NCBI GenBank assembly: GCA_902506565.1 | Contig: LR732703.1 | Span: 2,866,425 to 2,930,424 of the forward strand | Direction of reading: 5' to 3' | Source: Burkholderiales bacterium 8X | GTDB taxonomy: Bacteria > Pseudomonadota > Gammaproteobacteria > Burkholderiales > Burkholderiaceae_C | DNA: 64,000 nt | Made by a program: the position numbers and the translations under genes | Notes under the pieces: model-generated | Told to the model about the DNA's origin: nothing | Databases searched by the model: none | The model's input: only the letters and a program-made list of their open reading frames with translations | In this document: piece after piece, positions 33,709 to 41,927 of the stretch | Layout: the number at the start of each line of letters is the position of its first letter | How positions within the stretch are numbered: position 1 is the first letter of the stretch

Positions 33709-34725
33709 TCAGGCTTCGTCGTAGACGACTTCGAGCGTTTCCTTCGTCGATTCGGTCTTGCCGCACATGTCGAATTGCGTGGCCGGTTCGAGCACCACGT
33801 CGCGGCCGACCGAGGCAGCCGAGAAGAGACCCAGCAACTGGTCCTGCGTCATGGGGTTCGGCCGCATCGGCGTCGACTTGCCGACGTTCTCGGCCAATTC
33901 GGCAAACATCGGGCCCCAGGTCGATTCGGGCCGCCCGATGATTTCGTAGCTCGCGCTCTTGCGTCGGATGTCCTCGTTGGCCGGTATGGTCGACAGCACC
34001 GGAATGCCGACCTGCGCGGCGAAGGCCGCGGCCTCGCCGGTGCCGTCGTCGCGGTTGATCACCATGCCGGCGACGCCGACGTTGCCGCCGAGCTTGCGGA
34101 AGTACTCGACCGCACTGCAGACGTTGTTGGCCACGTAGAGCGACTGCAGGTCGTTGCTGGCGACCACGATGACCTTCTGGCACATGTCGCGTGCGATCGG
34201 CAGGCCGAAGCCGCCGCAGACCACGTCGCCGAGGAAGTCGAGCAGAACGTAGTCGAAGCCCCACTCGTGGAAGCCGAGCTTCTCGAGCAGCTCGAAGCCA
34301 TGGATGATGCCGCGCCCGCCGCAGCCGCGGCCGACCTCCGGGCCGCCGAGTTCCATCGCGTACACGCCGTCCCGCTTGAAGCAGACATCGCCGATGGCCA
34401 CCGCTTCTCCGGCCAGCTTCTTCTTCGACGAAGTCTCGATGATGGTGGGGCAGGCCCTTCCGCCGAACAGCAGCGAGGTGGTGTCGCTCTTCGGGTCGCA
34501 ACCGATCAGGAGGACCTTCTTGCCCTGCTGCGCCATCATGTAGCTCAGGTTGGCGAGCGTGAAGCTCTTGCCGATGCCGCCCTTGCCGTAGATGGCGATG
34601 ATCTGCGTCTCCTTGGTCACCGGCGCGGTCGAGACGGCTGCGGGTTCGAGTGCCGCCTCCTCTCGCAACTGCTTGACGAAGCGCACCGGCGTTCCGTCGG
34701 GAATGGCGTGGGCGTTCGTTGTCAT
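33709..34725 (-). CDS. bchX: Chlorophyllide a reductase iron-sulfur ATP-binding subunit X
   Basis: 338 residues, a NifH-like ATPase serving BchYZ. The P-loop is [17 protein letters not shown]. The bridging-cluster cysteines lie in VGRGCGGRGIIHG and [13 protein letters not shown]. About 50 extra N-terminal residues before the P-loop are typical of BchX and separate it from BchL (9382). The ATG overlaps the bchC stop. Confidence 0.97.
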   Translation of the reverse strand: MTTNAHAIPDGTPVRFVKQLREEAALEPAAVSTAPVTKETQIIAIYGKGGIGKSFTLANLSYMMAQQGKKVLLIGCDPKSDTTSLLFGGRACPTIIETSSKKKLAGEAVAIGDVCFKRDGVYAMELGGPEVGRGCGGRGIIHGFELLEKLGFHEWGFDYVLLDFLGDVVCGGFGLPIARDMCQKVIVVASNDLQSLYVANNVCSAVEYFRKLGGNVGVAGMVINRDDGTGEAAAFAAQVGIPVLSTIPANEDIRRKSASYEIIGRPESTWGPMFAELAENVGKSTPMRPNPMTQDQLLGLFSAASVGRDVVLEPATQFDMCGKTESTKETLEVVYDEA

Positions 34726-35660
34726 CTGCAGCTTCTCCAGTCGAGGACCATCTTCAAACAGGCGGGATCGCCAAAGGCGGTGCGGTAGGCGTGATCGGCT
34801 TCTGTCGGATCGGCGCGGTGGGTGATGAGGCCGCTCAGCATCAGCCGACCCGACTCGATCAGTTGCTTCACCTCGACCAGGTCCTGCGGCAGCCACTGGG
34901 CCGCGATGCGCAGCCGCGCTTCGCGCATGAAAGCCGGCGCGAACGCGAACGACATCCGCTCGTCGTAGAAGCCGGCCAGCACGATCTCGCCGCCCGGTGC
35001 GAGGCGTCCGACCAGCGCATCGAGGATGGCCGAATCGCCGCTCACGTCGCAGATCGAGGTGTAGTTGCGCCGCGGGTCGTCGGTCGGGTCGAGCACGGCG
35101 TAGCCGACCGCCCCGGCGCGGCGCTGCGGATCGGTTTCCCAGACCACCGGCGCTGCGCCGGCGAGGACGGCCAGCCTTGCCAGCATGCGGCCCAGGACGC
35201 CATGGCCGACGATCAGATCGGGCTGGCGCAGAGGGTCGCCGGAGCCGACGTGATAGGCGGTCGCGGCCAGCGCGAGCAGCACGCCCTCTTCGCCGAGCCC
35301 GGCATCGAAGGCCAGCGCACGTGTACCGGGCAGCACCACGGTCGAGGCCGCGCCACCGAACAGGCCGCGTACTTCACCGAAGCATTTGGATCCCGGCACG
35401 AAAACGCGATCGCCGACCCTGGCGCCCGAACGCGAACCGGCATCACGGACGCGTCCCACCGACTCGTAGCCCGGCACCAGCGGATAGCCCATGCCCGGGA
35501 ACGCCGGCATGCGGCCCGACCACAACAGCCGCTCGGTGCCGGTGCTGATGCCGCTCCATTCGATGTCGACGACGACATCGTCTTCGGTCGCCTCGTCCAG
35601 ATCGAGCCGCGAAAGCACCAGGTGCTCCGGCCGTTCGAGCACCACTGCCAGCGTATTCAT
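34722..35660 (-). CDS. bchC: Bacteriochlorophyllide a dehydrogenase
   Basis: 312 residues of the zinc-type alcohol dehydrogenase superfamily. BchC oxidises the 3-hydroxyethyl group of bacteriochlorophyllide to acetyl, the step after BchF and BchXYZ. Visible are DIEWSGISTGTERLLWSGRM, YPLVPGYESVGRV and the nucleotide-binding IVGHGVLGRMLARL. Overlaps of four bases with crtF upstream and bchX downstream show tight coupling. Confidence 0.95.
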   Translation of the reverse strand: MNTLAVVLERPEHLVLSRLDLDEATEDDVVVDIEWSGISTGTERLLWSGRMPAFPGMGYPLVPGYESVGRVRDAGSRSGARVGDRVFVPGSKCFGEVRGLFGGAASTVVLPGTRALAFDAGLGEEGVLLALAATAYHVGSGDPLRQPDLIVGHGVLGRMLARLAVLAGAAPVVWETDPQRRAGAVGYAVLDPTDDPRRNYTSICDVSGDSAILDALVGRLAPGGEIVLAGFYDERMSFAFAPAFMREARLRIAAQWLPQDLVEVKQLIESGRLMLSGLITHRADPTEADHAYRTAFGDPACLKMVLDWRSCR

Positions 35661-36835
35661 GGCGTGGCTCCCGAAGCTGCCGCGCGCGCCACCAGCAGGC
35701 TCGTCTGCAGGGGCACGCGGGTGCGCCGCTGTTCCACCCGATCGAAACCCGCCGCATGGAGCATGTCGGTCAGTTCAAGCGCCGTGCGGACGCGGCCGCG
35801 GCCCATCGCCAAGAGGTAGAAGCCGAAATAGGCATCGCCCATCGTCTCGGCGCCGGTGGTGCCCGCCATCGGCTCGGCCAGCAACAAGCAGCCGCCGTCG
35901 GGCATCGCGCGGCGCACGGCGAGAAGGATCCGCATCGCGGTGGCGTCGTCGTGGTCGTGGATCACGCGAACGAGCGAGACGATGTCGGCGCCGGTCGGCA
36001 GGGGGTCGCCGAGGAAACTGCCGCCGACGATGGTGATGCGCTCCGACAAGCCGGCCTCGGCAGAGCGGCGGCGTGCGCGCTCGGCCACCGCGGGCAGATC
36101 GAACAGCATCAGCTGCAACTGGGGTGCGCGCGCCGCGGCGCTGGCCAGGAACAGGCCCTCGCCACCGCCGACGTCGAGCAGCCTGCGGTGCCCGCCCAGC
36201 GGGTAGGCGTCCAGGATCTCGTCGGCCACCAGCGGCTGCGACGCCGACATCAACGCCGAATAGGCCGCCACGCTCTCGCTCGACAACTTGCCGGGGACCG
36301 AAGCGTCTGCATAGGGCCAATAGCCGGCAAGCATGCTGGTGGCGTTCTCGCCACGCAAAAGCGCCACCGGGTCGCGCAAGTCGGCGTAGAGCGCCGTGTG
36401 GTGCTTCACCATGGCGGCCAGCGCGTCGTTGCCGACCATCGGCGCGCCGAGAACGCCCAGTCCGATCCGGTCGCCACTGCGGCGCTCGAGCAGGCGCAGC
36501 GAGACCGCCGCGGCAACGAGTCGTTCGCAGGCCTCGATCGGCAGGGAGAGGCGATGCGACAGCGCGGAAACAGGCAGTGGCCGCGCCGCCAGCAGGTCGA
36601 ACACCTCGAGCTGCACGCAAGCGTGCAGCACCTGCGAATAGACGAAGCCGGCCATCAGATCGAAGAGCTCGCGTGCCCGTAGCCGTGCGATGGGCGCAGT
36701 GGGCGCGAATGCGGCGGCCTTGCGTTGAAACGTGCGGCTGGTCAGCAGGCGGTCGCGAAGCGCGAGCCAGCGATCGACCCAGGCACCGCGCCGCTCGTGC
36801 GGCGTGTTGCGTCTCATCGCGGGCGTCGTTTGCAT
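35657..36835 (-). CDS. crtF: Demethylspheroidene/hydroxycarotenoid O-methyltransferase
   Basis: 392 residues. CrtF methylates the C1 hydroxyl made by CrtC, giving the methoxy group of spheroidene or spirilloxanthin-type carotenoids. An N-terminal dimerisation/winged-helix domain (YSQVLHACVQLEVFDLLAAR) leads to the SAM site LLDVGGGEGLFLASA. VIHDHDDATAMRIL is the conserved catalytic-side segment. The ATG at 36835 is used; one at 36817 is possible. No strong ribosome-binding site is seen for either. It follows crtE by 16 bases. Confidence 0.93.
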   Translation of the reverse strand: MQTTPAMRRNTPHERRGAWVDRWLALRDRLLTSRTFQRKAAAFAPTAPIARLRARELFDLMAGFVYSQVLHACVQLEVFDLLAARPLPVSALSHRLSLPIEACERLVAAAVSLRLLERRSGDRIGLGVLGAPMVGNDALAAMVKHHTALYADLRDPVALLRGENATSMLAGYWPYADASVPGKLSSESVAAYSALMSASQPLVADEILDAYPLGGHRRLLDVGGGEGLFLASAAARAPQLQLMLFDLPAVAERARRRSAEAGLSERITIVGGSFLGDPLPTGADIVSLVRVIHDHDDATAMRILLAVRRAMPDGGCLLLAEPMAGTTGAETMGDAYFGFYLLAMGRGRVRTALELTDMLHAAGFDRVEQRRTRVPLQTSLLVARAAASGATP

Positions 36836-36851
36836 GAGGATCGGTCTCTGC

Positions 36852-37733
36852 TCAGGCGGCACTGCGCAGGCTCGCCTCGAGCGATTCGCGGGGCACCAGC
36901 CGCTCGGACTCGCTGTCGACGAGTGCGCGCAGCCCCGCCGCGCCGGGACAATTCGGAATGGCCTCGATCGCTTTCGCCACCAGGGTGTCGAAATACGTGA
37001 CGGCTCCCTGCAGCCCCAGCTGCGCGGCGGCGCTCGGCCGCAGGAGCGCGACATCGCGGCCGACCGGCTTGCCGAGCACCCGGGGGTCGCCCACCACGTC
37101 GCGGATATCGTCCGCTGCCTGATAAGCCTCGCCCAGCCAGTCGCCGAAGGCGCGCCACGGCTCGGGGTCGACACCCGCAGCCTGCGCTCCGCCCATGCTG
37201 CTCGCGGAAAACAGGGCGCCGGTCTTGGCGCGCTGGTAGTCGGCGAGCCTCACCCGCTGCTCGCTTTCCCAGGCCTGACCGGCCACCGCGCCGGTCGGCG
37301 TGCCGGCGCTCTGCGCGATCATGGTGATCAATGCCGGAAGACGAAGCGGCGACTTCGCCGCCCCCGCCGCGAGTGTTCGAAACGCCAGCACGATCAGCGC
37401 GTCGCCCGCCAGCACCGCCAGGCTCTGCCCGTAGGCGTACTGGACCGAGGCCCGGCCACGGCGCGTCTGTGCATCGTCGAAGCAGGGCAAGTCGTCATGC
37501 ACCAGCGATGCGCAGTGCAGCAGCTCGATGGCCGTGGCCGTGGCGTCTGCCAATTGCGCGTCATCGTTGCCGCAGGCCGCAGCCACCGCGAGGCACACCC
37601 GCGGCCTGATGCGCGCACCACCCGGAAAGACGGCATGGCGCACCGCATCGGCCAGCTTGGGTGGCCCCTCGGGGCCTTCGCCCGCGCTGACGGCCATGGC
37701 CAGGGAGTGTTCGATGCTGGTGAGTGCTTTCAT
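36852..37733 (-). CDS. crtE: Geranylgeranyl diphosphate synthase
   Basis: 293 residues, polyprenyl synthetase family. The first aspartate-rich motif is in LVHDDLPCFDDAQTRRG and the second is YQAADDIRDVVGDP. GGARIRPRVCLAVAAAC is the N-terminal substrate motif. The product feeds both carotenoids and the bacteriochlorophyll tail. It is first in the long minus-strand run to pufC and diverges from crtD across a perfect PpsR-type site. Confidence 0.95.
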   Translation of the reverse strand: MKALTSIEHSLAMAVSAGEGPEGPPKLADAVRHAVFPGGARIRPRVCLAVAAACGNDDAQLADATATAIELLHCASLVHDDLPCFDDAQTRRGRASVQYAYGQSLAVLAGDALIVLAFRTLAAGAAKSPLRLPALITMIAQSAGTPTGAVAGQAWESEQRVRLADYQRAKTGALFSASSMGGAQAAGVDPEPWRAFGDWLGEAYQAADDIRDVVGDPRVLGKPVGRDVALLRPSAAAQLGLQGAVTYFDTLVAKAIEAIPNCPGAAGLRALVDSESERLVPRESLEASLRSAA

Positions 37734-37797
37734 CGTTGTTGACCTGGTTGGACGGCGCGGGCAGAACGCAGTGTAAGTTGTCGTTGTCGCATCGTTG

Positions 37798-37815
37798 TGT
37801 CAACTAGAATAGACA
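37798..37815. promoter_or_regulatory. PpsR/CrtJ operator between crtE and crtD
   Basis: TGT, 12 bases, ACA, exactly the PpsR/CrtJ consensus. It sits inside a longer inverted repeat TGTGTC-N10-GACACA. A -10-like TAGAAT for crtD (37805-37810) lies within the 12-base centre, and TTGACA for the opposite strand overlaps its left half. Repressor bound here would cover both the crtE-superoperon and crtD promoters. Confidence 0.82.
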
Positions 37816-37857
37816 CATGGCAGCTCAGCGTCAACCCGCAGAAACCAGATTTATTCG

Positions 37858-39399
37858 ATGGACAACCCACCTGTCGTGATCGTCGGGGCCGGCGTGGGGG
37901 GGCTTTCGGCCGCGGTCGGCCTGGCAGCGAGCGGCATCCCGGTGCTGGTGCTCGAGCGAGCGGCGGCACCGGGCGGCAAGATGCGGCAGGTGAAGGTCGG
38001 CCCCTCGCTCATGGACGCGGGGCCGACCGTCTTCACCATGCGTTGGGTCTTCGACGAATTGCTGGCGCAAGCCGGTGTGCGCCTGGAAGACCGGCTCGTG
38101 CTTCGACCGGCCGACGTGCTGGCGCGGCATGGCTGGGATGATGGCTCGCGACTGGACCTTTACGCCGACATCGATCGCTCGGCAGAAGCCATCGAGGCCG
38201 TATTCGGAAGCGCCGATCGCCGCGGGTTCCTGCGGCTGTGCACCCGGGCCGCGCAGGTCTACGCCGCTCTCGAGAAGCCGTTCCTGCGCGACACCCGGCC
38301 GACCCCGTTTTCTCTGGTTGCGCGGGCTGGGTTGCGTGGCTTGCCGGGGCTGGGGCGGCTGTCGCCTTTCAACACGCTCTGGAAGGAACTCGGGCATTAC
38401 TTCACCGACCCGCGGCTTCGGCAACTCTTCGGACGCTACGCCACCTATTGCGGCAGTTCGCCGTTTCTGGCGACCGCCACGCTGATGCTGGTGGCCCACG
38501 TCGAGCAGCAAGGTGTCTGGCTCGTCGACGGTGGAATGCACCGCCTGGCCGCCATGCTGGAAGAGCTGGCGACAGAACGCGGCGCGCAATTCCGCTACGG
38601 CGCGCATGTCGACGAACTGGTCGTGCGCGATGGACGGGTCGCCGGCGTGCGACTGGCCAGCGGTGAACGGATCCGGGCATCGGCCGTCGTTTTCAACGGC
38701 GACACCGGCGCGCTGGCAAGAGGGCTCCTGGGCGCCGACGCAGCGGTGCAGCACCGGATTGCCGGTTCGCCCAGCCGCTCGCTTTCTGCGCTCACGTTCA
38801 ATCTGCTGGCCGACACCAGCGGCTTTCCGCTGTCGCGCCACAACGTCTTCTTCTCGAACGACTACGCCCGCGAGTTCGACGACATCTTCAAGCGCGATCG
38901 ATTTCCCGGCGACCCGACCGTGTACGTCTGCGCACAGGACCGGTCAGACACCGATACCGCGCCGCCCGCCGGCGCCGAGCGCCTGCTGTGCATCGTCAAT
39001 GCACCGCCCAGCGGCGACCGAAGAACGTTTACATCCTCGGAGATCCACAGATGCGAATCGAGAACCTTCCAGTTGATGGCACGTTGCGGGCTCCAGGTGA
39101 AGACACGCATCGAAGACACGGTGGTCACGACGCCGAACGACTTCGAACGGATGTTTCCGGGTACCGGAGGAGCCCTGTATGGACCGGCCTCGCACGGCTG
39201 GATGGCCTCGTTCAGCCGCCCGGGATCGCGCAGCCGGCTGCCGGGCCTCTATCTGGCGGGAGGCAGCACCCACCCTGGCCCGGGAGTTCCGATGGCGGCG
39301 CTGTCGGGCCGTCTGGCAGCAGCCAGCATCCTGGAAGACCGCGCTTCGACGCGCACGTCCCGGCCGGTGGCTATGCATGGTGGTACGTCGATGCGATGA
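37858..39399 (+). CDS. crtD: Hydroxyneurosporene/methoxyneurosporene dehydrogenase
   Basis: 513 residues of the phytoene-desaturase-like flavoprotein family. The FAD-binding start is VVIVGAGVGGLSAAVGLAA, followed by LERAAAPGGKM. GPTVFTMRWVFDELLAQAG and the C-terminal GLYLAGGSTHPGPGVPMAAL are CrtD hallmarks. It introduces C3,4 double bonds into acyclic carotenoids with CrtC and CrtF. No ribosome-binding site is visible upstream. Its last 60 or so bases also encode, in another frame, what looks like the conserved N-terminus of CrtC. Confidence 0.94.
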   Translation: MDNPPVVIVGAGVGGLSAAVGLAASGIPVLVLERAAAPGGKMRQVKVGPSLMDAGPTVFTMRWVFDELLAQAGVRLEDRLVLRPADVLARHGWDDGSRLDLYADIDRSAEAIEAVFGSADRRGFLRLCTRAAQVYAALEKPFLRDTRPTPFSLVARAGLRGLPGLGRLSPFNTLWKELGHYFTDPRLRQLFGRYATYCGSSPFLATATLMLVAHVEQQGVWLVDGGMHRLAAMLEELATERGAQFRYGAHVDELVVRDGRVAGVRLASGERIRASAVVFNGDTGALARGLLGADAAVQHRIAGSPSRSLSALTFNLLADTSGFPLSRHNVFFSNDYAREFDDIFKRDRFPGDPTVYVCAQDRSDTDTAPPAGAERLLCIVNAPPSGDRRTFTSSEIHRCESRTFQLMARCGLQVKTRIEDTVVTTPNDFERMFPGTGGALYGPASHGWMASFSRPGSRSRLPGLYLAGGSTHPGPGVPMAALSGRLAAASILEDRASTRTSRPVAMHGGTSMR

Positions 39400-40304
39400 G
39401 TGCGGACGGCCGCCACGGCCTCACGATCATCGGCTTCGTCGGCAGCGTGTTCTCGCCCTACTACGCCCGCGCCCGGCGTCGCTCGCCGCGCGGGATCGCA
39501 GAACCGCTGTCGCACTGCGCCATCAACGTCGCGCTGTACGGCGCCGGGCGCGGCCGTTGGGCCATGACCGAGCGGGGTCGCTCGCGCGTGATGCGCGAGG
39601 CCGCGTCGATCAGCGTCGGGCCCAGCTCGATGCGGTGGGAGCGTGACGCGCTGGTGATCGAGATCGACGAAGTCACCGCGCCGATCCCTTCGCGCATCCG
39701 TGGCGTCGTGCGCCTTCACCCCGAGGCGCTCCACCACCGCACCTTCACCCTCGACGAGGCCGGCCGGCACCGCTGGCACCCCATCGCACCGTGCGCGCGC
39801 GTGGAGGTGGAACTGAGCCACCCGTCGCTCGCCTGGCGCGGCCGCGGCTATCTCGATTCGAATGGCGGCGAGCGGCCGCTCGAGGCCGACTTCATTCGTT
39901 GGGACTGGTCGCGCGCTGCCTTGGCCGACGGTCGCACGGCCGTGCTCTACGACGTGTCGCGGCGCGACGCGGCGCCCCTGGACCTGGCGCTGTGCTTCGA
40001 TCCGGCTGGCGGCATCTCGGCCTTCGAGGCGCCGGAACGTCTCGCCCTGCCCACCACGCGCTGGAGACTGGATCGCGGCACGCGCGGCGACCTCCGCGGT
40101 GCCGCGCGCGTTGCCCGGACGCTCGAGAGCGCACCCTTCTACGCGCGCAGCCTGGTGGATACCTGCCTGCTCGGCGAACAGACCCGTGCCATGCACGAGA
40201 GCCTGTCGCTGGTTCGGTTCGACACGAGGTGGTGCCAGTGGATGCTGCCTTTCAGGATGCCGCGCGCCCTGTCGGGATCGGCCACCACGCGTGCCGGCCA
40301 GTGA
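39396..40304 (+). CDS. crtC: Hydroxyneurosporene synthase (carotenoid 1,2-hydratase)
   Basis: 302 residues from the ATG that overlaps the crtD stop. CrtC adds water across the C1,2 bond of acyclic carotenoids. GLTIIGFVGSVFSPYYARAR, HCAINVALYG and HHRTFTLDEAGRHRWHPIAP are family features. Conserved-looking residues upstream in the same frame (RFDAHVPAGGYAWWYVDA) precede this ATG. No ATG, GTG or TTG is available to start them until much farther upstream (38988). The true N-terminus is therefore uncertain. It is followed convergently by a small ORF. Confidence 0.9.
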   Translation: MSADGRHGLTIIGFVGSVFSPYYARARRRSPRGIAEPLSHCAINVALYGAGRGRWAMTERGRSRVMREAASISVGPSSMRWERDALVIEIDEVTAPIPSRIRGVVRLHPEALHHRTFTLDEAGRHRWHPIAPCARVEVELSHPSLAWRGRGYLDSNGGERPLEADFIRWDWSRAALADGRTAVLYDVSRRDAAPLDLALCFDPAGGISAFEAPERLALPTTRWRLDRGTRGDLRGAARVARTLESAPFYARSLVDTCLLGEQTRAMHESLSLVRFDTRWCQWMLPFRMPRALSGSATTRAGQ

Positions 40305-40329
40305 GGCGACCGCTCGCCCTCACTCGTCC

Positions 40330-40446
40330 TCACTCGTCCTTGCGCTTCCTGTCGCGACGCAGCGAATAAAGATCCCAGCCGGCGAATCCCACCAGCACGC
40401 CGAGCACCCCGATGAGTTCGAGCGCAACGATCCATCCGGCGCTCAT
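40330..40446 (-). CDS. Small single-helix membrane protein (38 residues), unknown
   Basis: Minus-strand frame starting MSAGWIVALELIGVLGVLVG, then FAGWDLYSLRRDRKRKDE and stop. The first 25 residues form one hydrophobic helix; the end is strongly basic, so the tail should be cytoplasmic. The sequence has the composition of a genuine small membrane protein, not of a shadow frame. It diverges from ccmA across a shared 126-base control region with a PpsR-type site and converges on crtC. I do not recognise the family. A role beside Ccm or the photosystem is only suggested by position. Confidence 0.6.
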   Translation of the reverse strand: MSAGWIVALELIGVLGVLVGFAGWDLYSLRRDRKRKDE

Positions 40447-40537
40447 CGGGCAGCCCCCCAACAAGCTGCCGGCGCAGGATGGATCGCGGTGGCGGAAGAC
40501 GCCACCGGCAAATGCCCCATCGTCGGTGTAAACATCA

Positions 40538-40570
40538 TGGACATATTAGAAGTGTCAGGTTAAATTGACA
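40538..40570 (+). promoter_or_regulatory. ccmA promoter overlapped by a perfect PpsR/CrtJ operator
   Basis: TGT at 40553-40555, 12 bases and ACA at 40568-40570 match the PpsR/CrtJ consensus exactly, ending two bases before the ccmA ATG (40573). A promoter-like TGGACA (40538-40543), 16-base spacer and TTAAAT (40560-40565) place the -10 box inside the operator. Transcription would start at about the ATG, so the message may be leaderless; no good ribosome-binding site is present. A near-match TGT-N11-ACA lies at 40527-40543. Confidence 0.7.
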
Positions 40571-40572
40571 AC

Positions 40573-41205
40573 ATGGCCACCCCGGCACTGCAATTTCGCG
40601 ATCTGCGCTGTGTCCGCGGCGACCGTGCCGTGTTCGGCGGGCTCGACCTGGACATTCCCGCAGGCAGGCTGCTCAGGGTCACGGGGCCGAACGGCGCCGG
40701 CAAGACGAGCCTGCTGCGCATGATTTGCGGGCTGCTGCTCCCGGCGCGTGGCGAGGTGCGATGGCACGGCCAGCGCATCGACGCCGTGCGTGAAGACTTT
40801 CATCGGCACTTGGTCCACCTCGGTCATGCCGCCGCGCTGAAGGACGACCTGACCGCCGGCGAGAACCTTCGGGCGGCAGCGCGGTTGTCCGGGCTCGATC
40901 CCGACGCCGCGGAGGTCGAATCCGCGCTCGCCGCGAGCGGCTTGCGAGGACACACGGGATTGCCGGTGCGCAGCCTGTCCCAAGGGCAGCGACGACGCGT
41001 CGCGCTGGCGCGCCTGGTGCTGGCCAAGTCCAATCGCCTGTGGGTGCTCGACGAGCCTTTCAACGCGCTGGATGCCGCGGCGTCTGCCTGGTTGGTCCAA
41101 CTGGTGATCGCCCAAGTCCGGCGCGGTGCCGTCGTGGTGCTGACCACCCATGACGCAGGCCTGGCCTGGCCCGAGTCGCTGCCGCAGATGGAGCTGGCCC
41201 TGTGA
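40573..41205 (+). CDS. ccmA: Cytochrome c maturation ABC transporter ATP-binding protein
   Basis: 210 residues, usual CcmA length. Walker A is TGPNGAGKTSLLRMI, the signature LSQGQRRRVALARLVLA, and Walker B with LWVLDEPFNALD. CcmA with CcmB and CcmC powers release of haem-loaded CcmE in System I. It is first of nine ccm genes in the standard order, all plus strand and mostly overlapping. It overlaps ccmB by four bases. Confidence 0.96.
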   Translation: MATPALQFRDLRCVRGDRAVFGGLDLDIPAGRLLRVTGPNGAGKTSLLRMICGLLLPARGEVRWHGQRIDAVREDFHRHLVHLGHAAALKDDLTAGENLRAAARLSGLDPDAAEVESALAASGLRGHTGLPVRSLSQGQRRRVALARLVLAKSNRLWVLDEPFNALDAAASAWLVQLVIAQVRRGAVVVLTTHDAGLAWPESLPQMELAL

Positions 41206-41915
41206 GCACGATGACGCTGCCTGCGGTCGAACCGCCCGCAACCGGTGCCTGGAACGGCGTGCGCTGCATCGTCGCGCGCGACCTCTGCATCGCGCTGCGC
41301 CGGCCCGCCGACAGCGCGGCCGTGCTTTTCTTCTTCGTGATCGTCGTCAGCCTCGTTCCGCTGGGGATCGGCCCCGAACCCGAGTTGCTGCGCCGGGTGG
41401 CACCCGGGATGGTCTGGGTCGCCGCACTGCTCGCGTCGATGTTGTCGCTGTCCCGGCTGTTCGCGGACGACCTGGCGGATGGCACGCTCGAACAGCAGCT
41501 GTTGTCGCCCACGCCGCTGGCGCTCCTGGTGCTGGGCAAGGCGTTCGTGCACTGGCTCTGTTCGGGCCTGCCGCTCGCGCTGGTGGCGCCGCTGCTCGCG
41601 ATCCAGTTCGGCCTGTCATGGGACTCGGCCTGGGTGCTGGTCGCTTCATTGCTGCTGGGCACGCCCGTCCTGAGCCTCGTCGGTTCGATCGGGGCCGCTC
41701 TCACGGTGGGCGTGCGCGGTGCCGGCGTGCTGCTGTCGCTGCTGGTGCTGCCGCTGGTGATCCCGGTGCTGATCTTCGGCGCCGCCGCGGTCGATGCCAG
41801 CCTGGTGGGCGCGGATGTGGCGGGCCATTTCTCGCTCCTGGCCGCCATGCTGGTTCTCGCCGTGGCCGGTGCGCCACTTGCGGCGGCGGCGGCGCTGCGC
41901 ATCGCGCTCGACTGA
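41202..41915 (+). CDS. ccmB: Cytochrome c maturation permease CcmB
   Basis: 237 residues with six hydrophobic helices. RDLCIALRRPADSAAVLFFF at the N-terminus and LSRLFADDLADGTLEQQLL are CcmB features. It is the membrane partner of CcmA. GTG start within the ccmA end; ccmC follows 12 bases later. Confidence 0.95.
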   Translation: MSTMTLPAVEPPATGAWNGVRCIVARDLCIALRRPADSAAVLFFFVIVVSLVPLGIGPEPELLRRVAPGMVWVAALLASMLSLSRLFADDLADGTLEQQLLSPTPLALLVLGKAFVHWLCSGLPLALVAPLLAIQFGLSWDSAWVLVASLLLGTPVLSLVGSIGAALTVGVRGAGVLLSLLVLPLVIPVLIFGAAAVDASLVGADVAGHFSLLAAMLVLAVAGAPLAAAAALRIALD

Positions 41916-41927
41916 AAAGGACGCCAC

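Noticed and set aside
37817-37879. 20-codon leader ORF (MAAQRQPAETRF...) ending inside crtD
   Set aside because: It has no ribosome-binding site and no regulatory feature such as codon runs; probably chance.
40527-40543. TGT-N11-ACA upstream of ccmA as a second PpsR site
   Set aside because: The spacing is one base short of the consensus, so it is only noted beside the perfect site.
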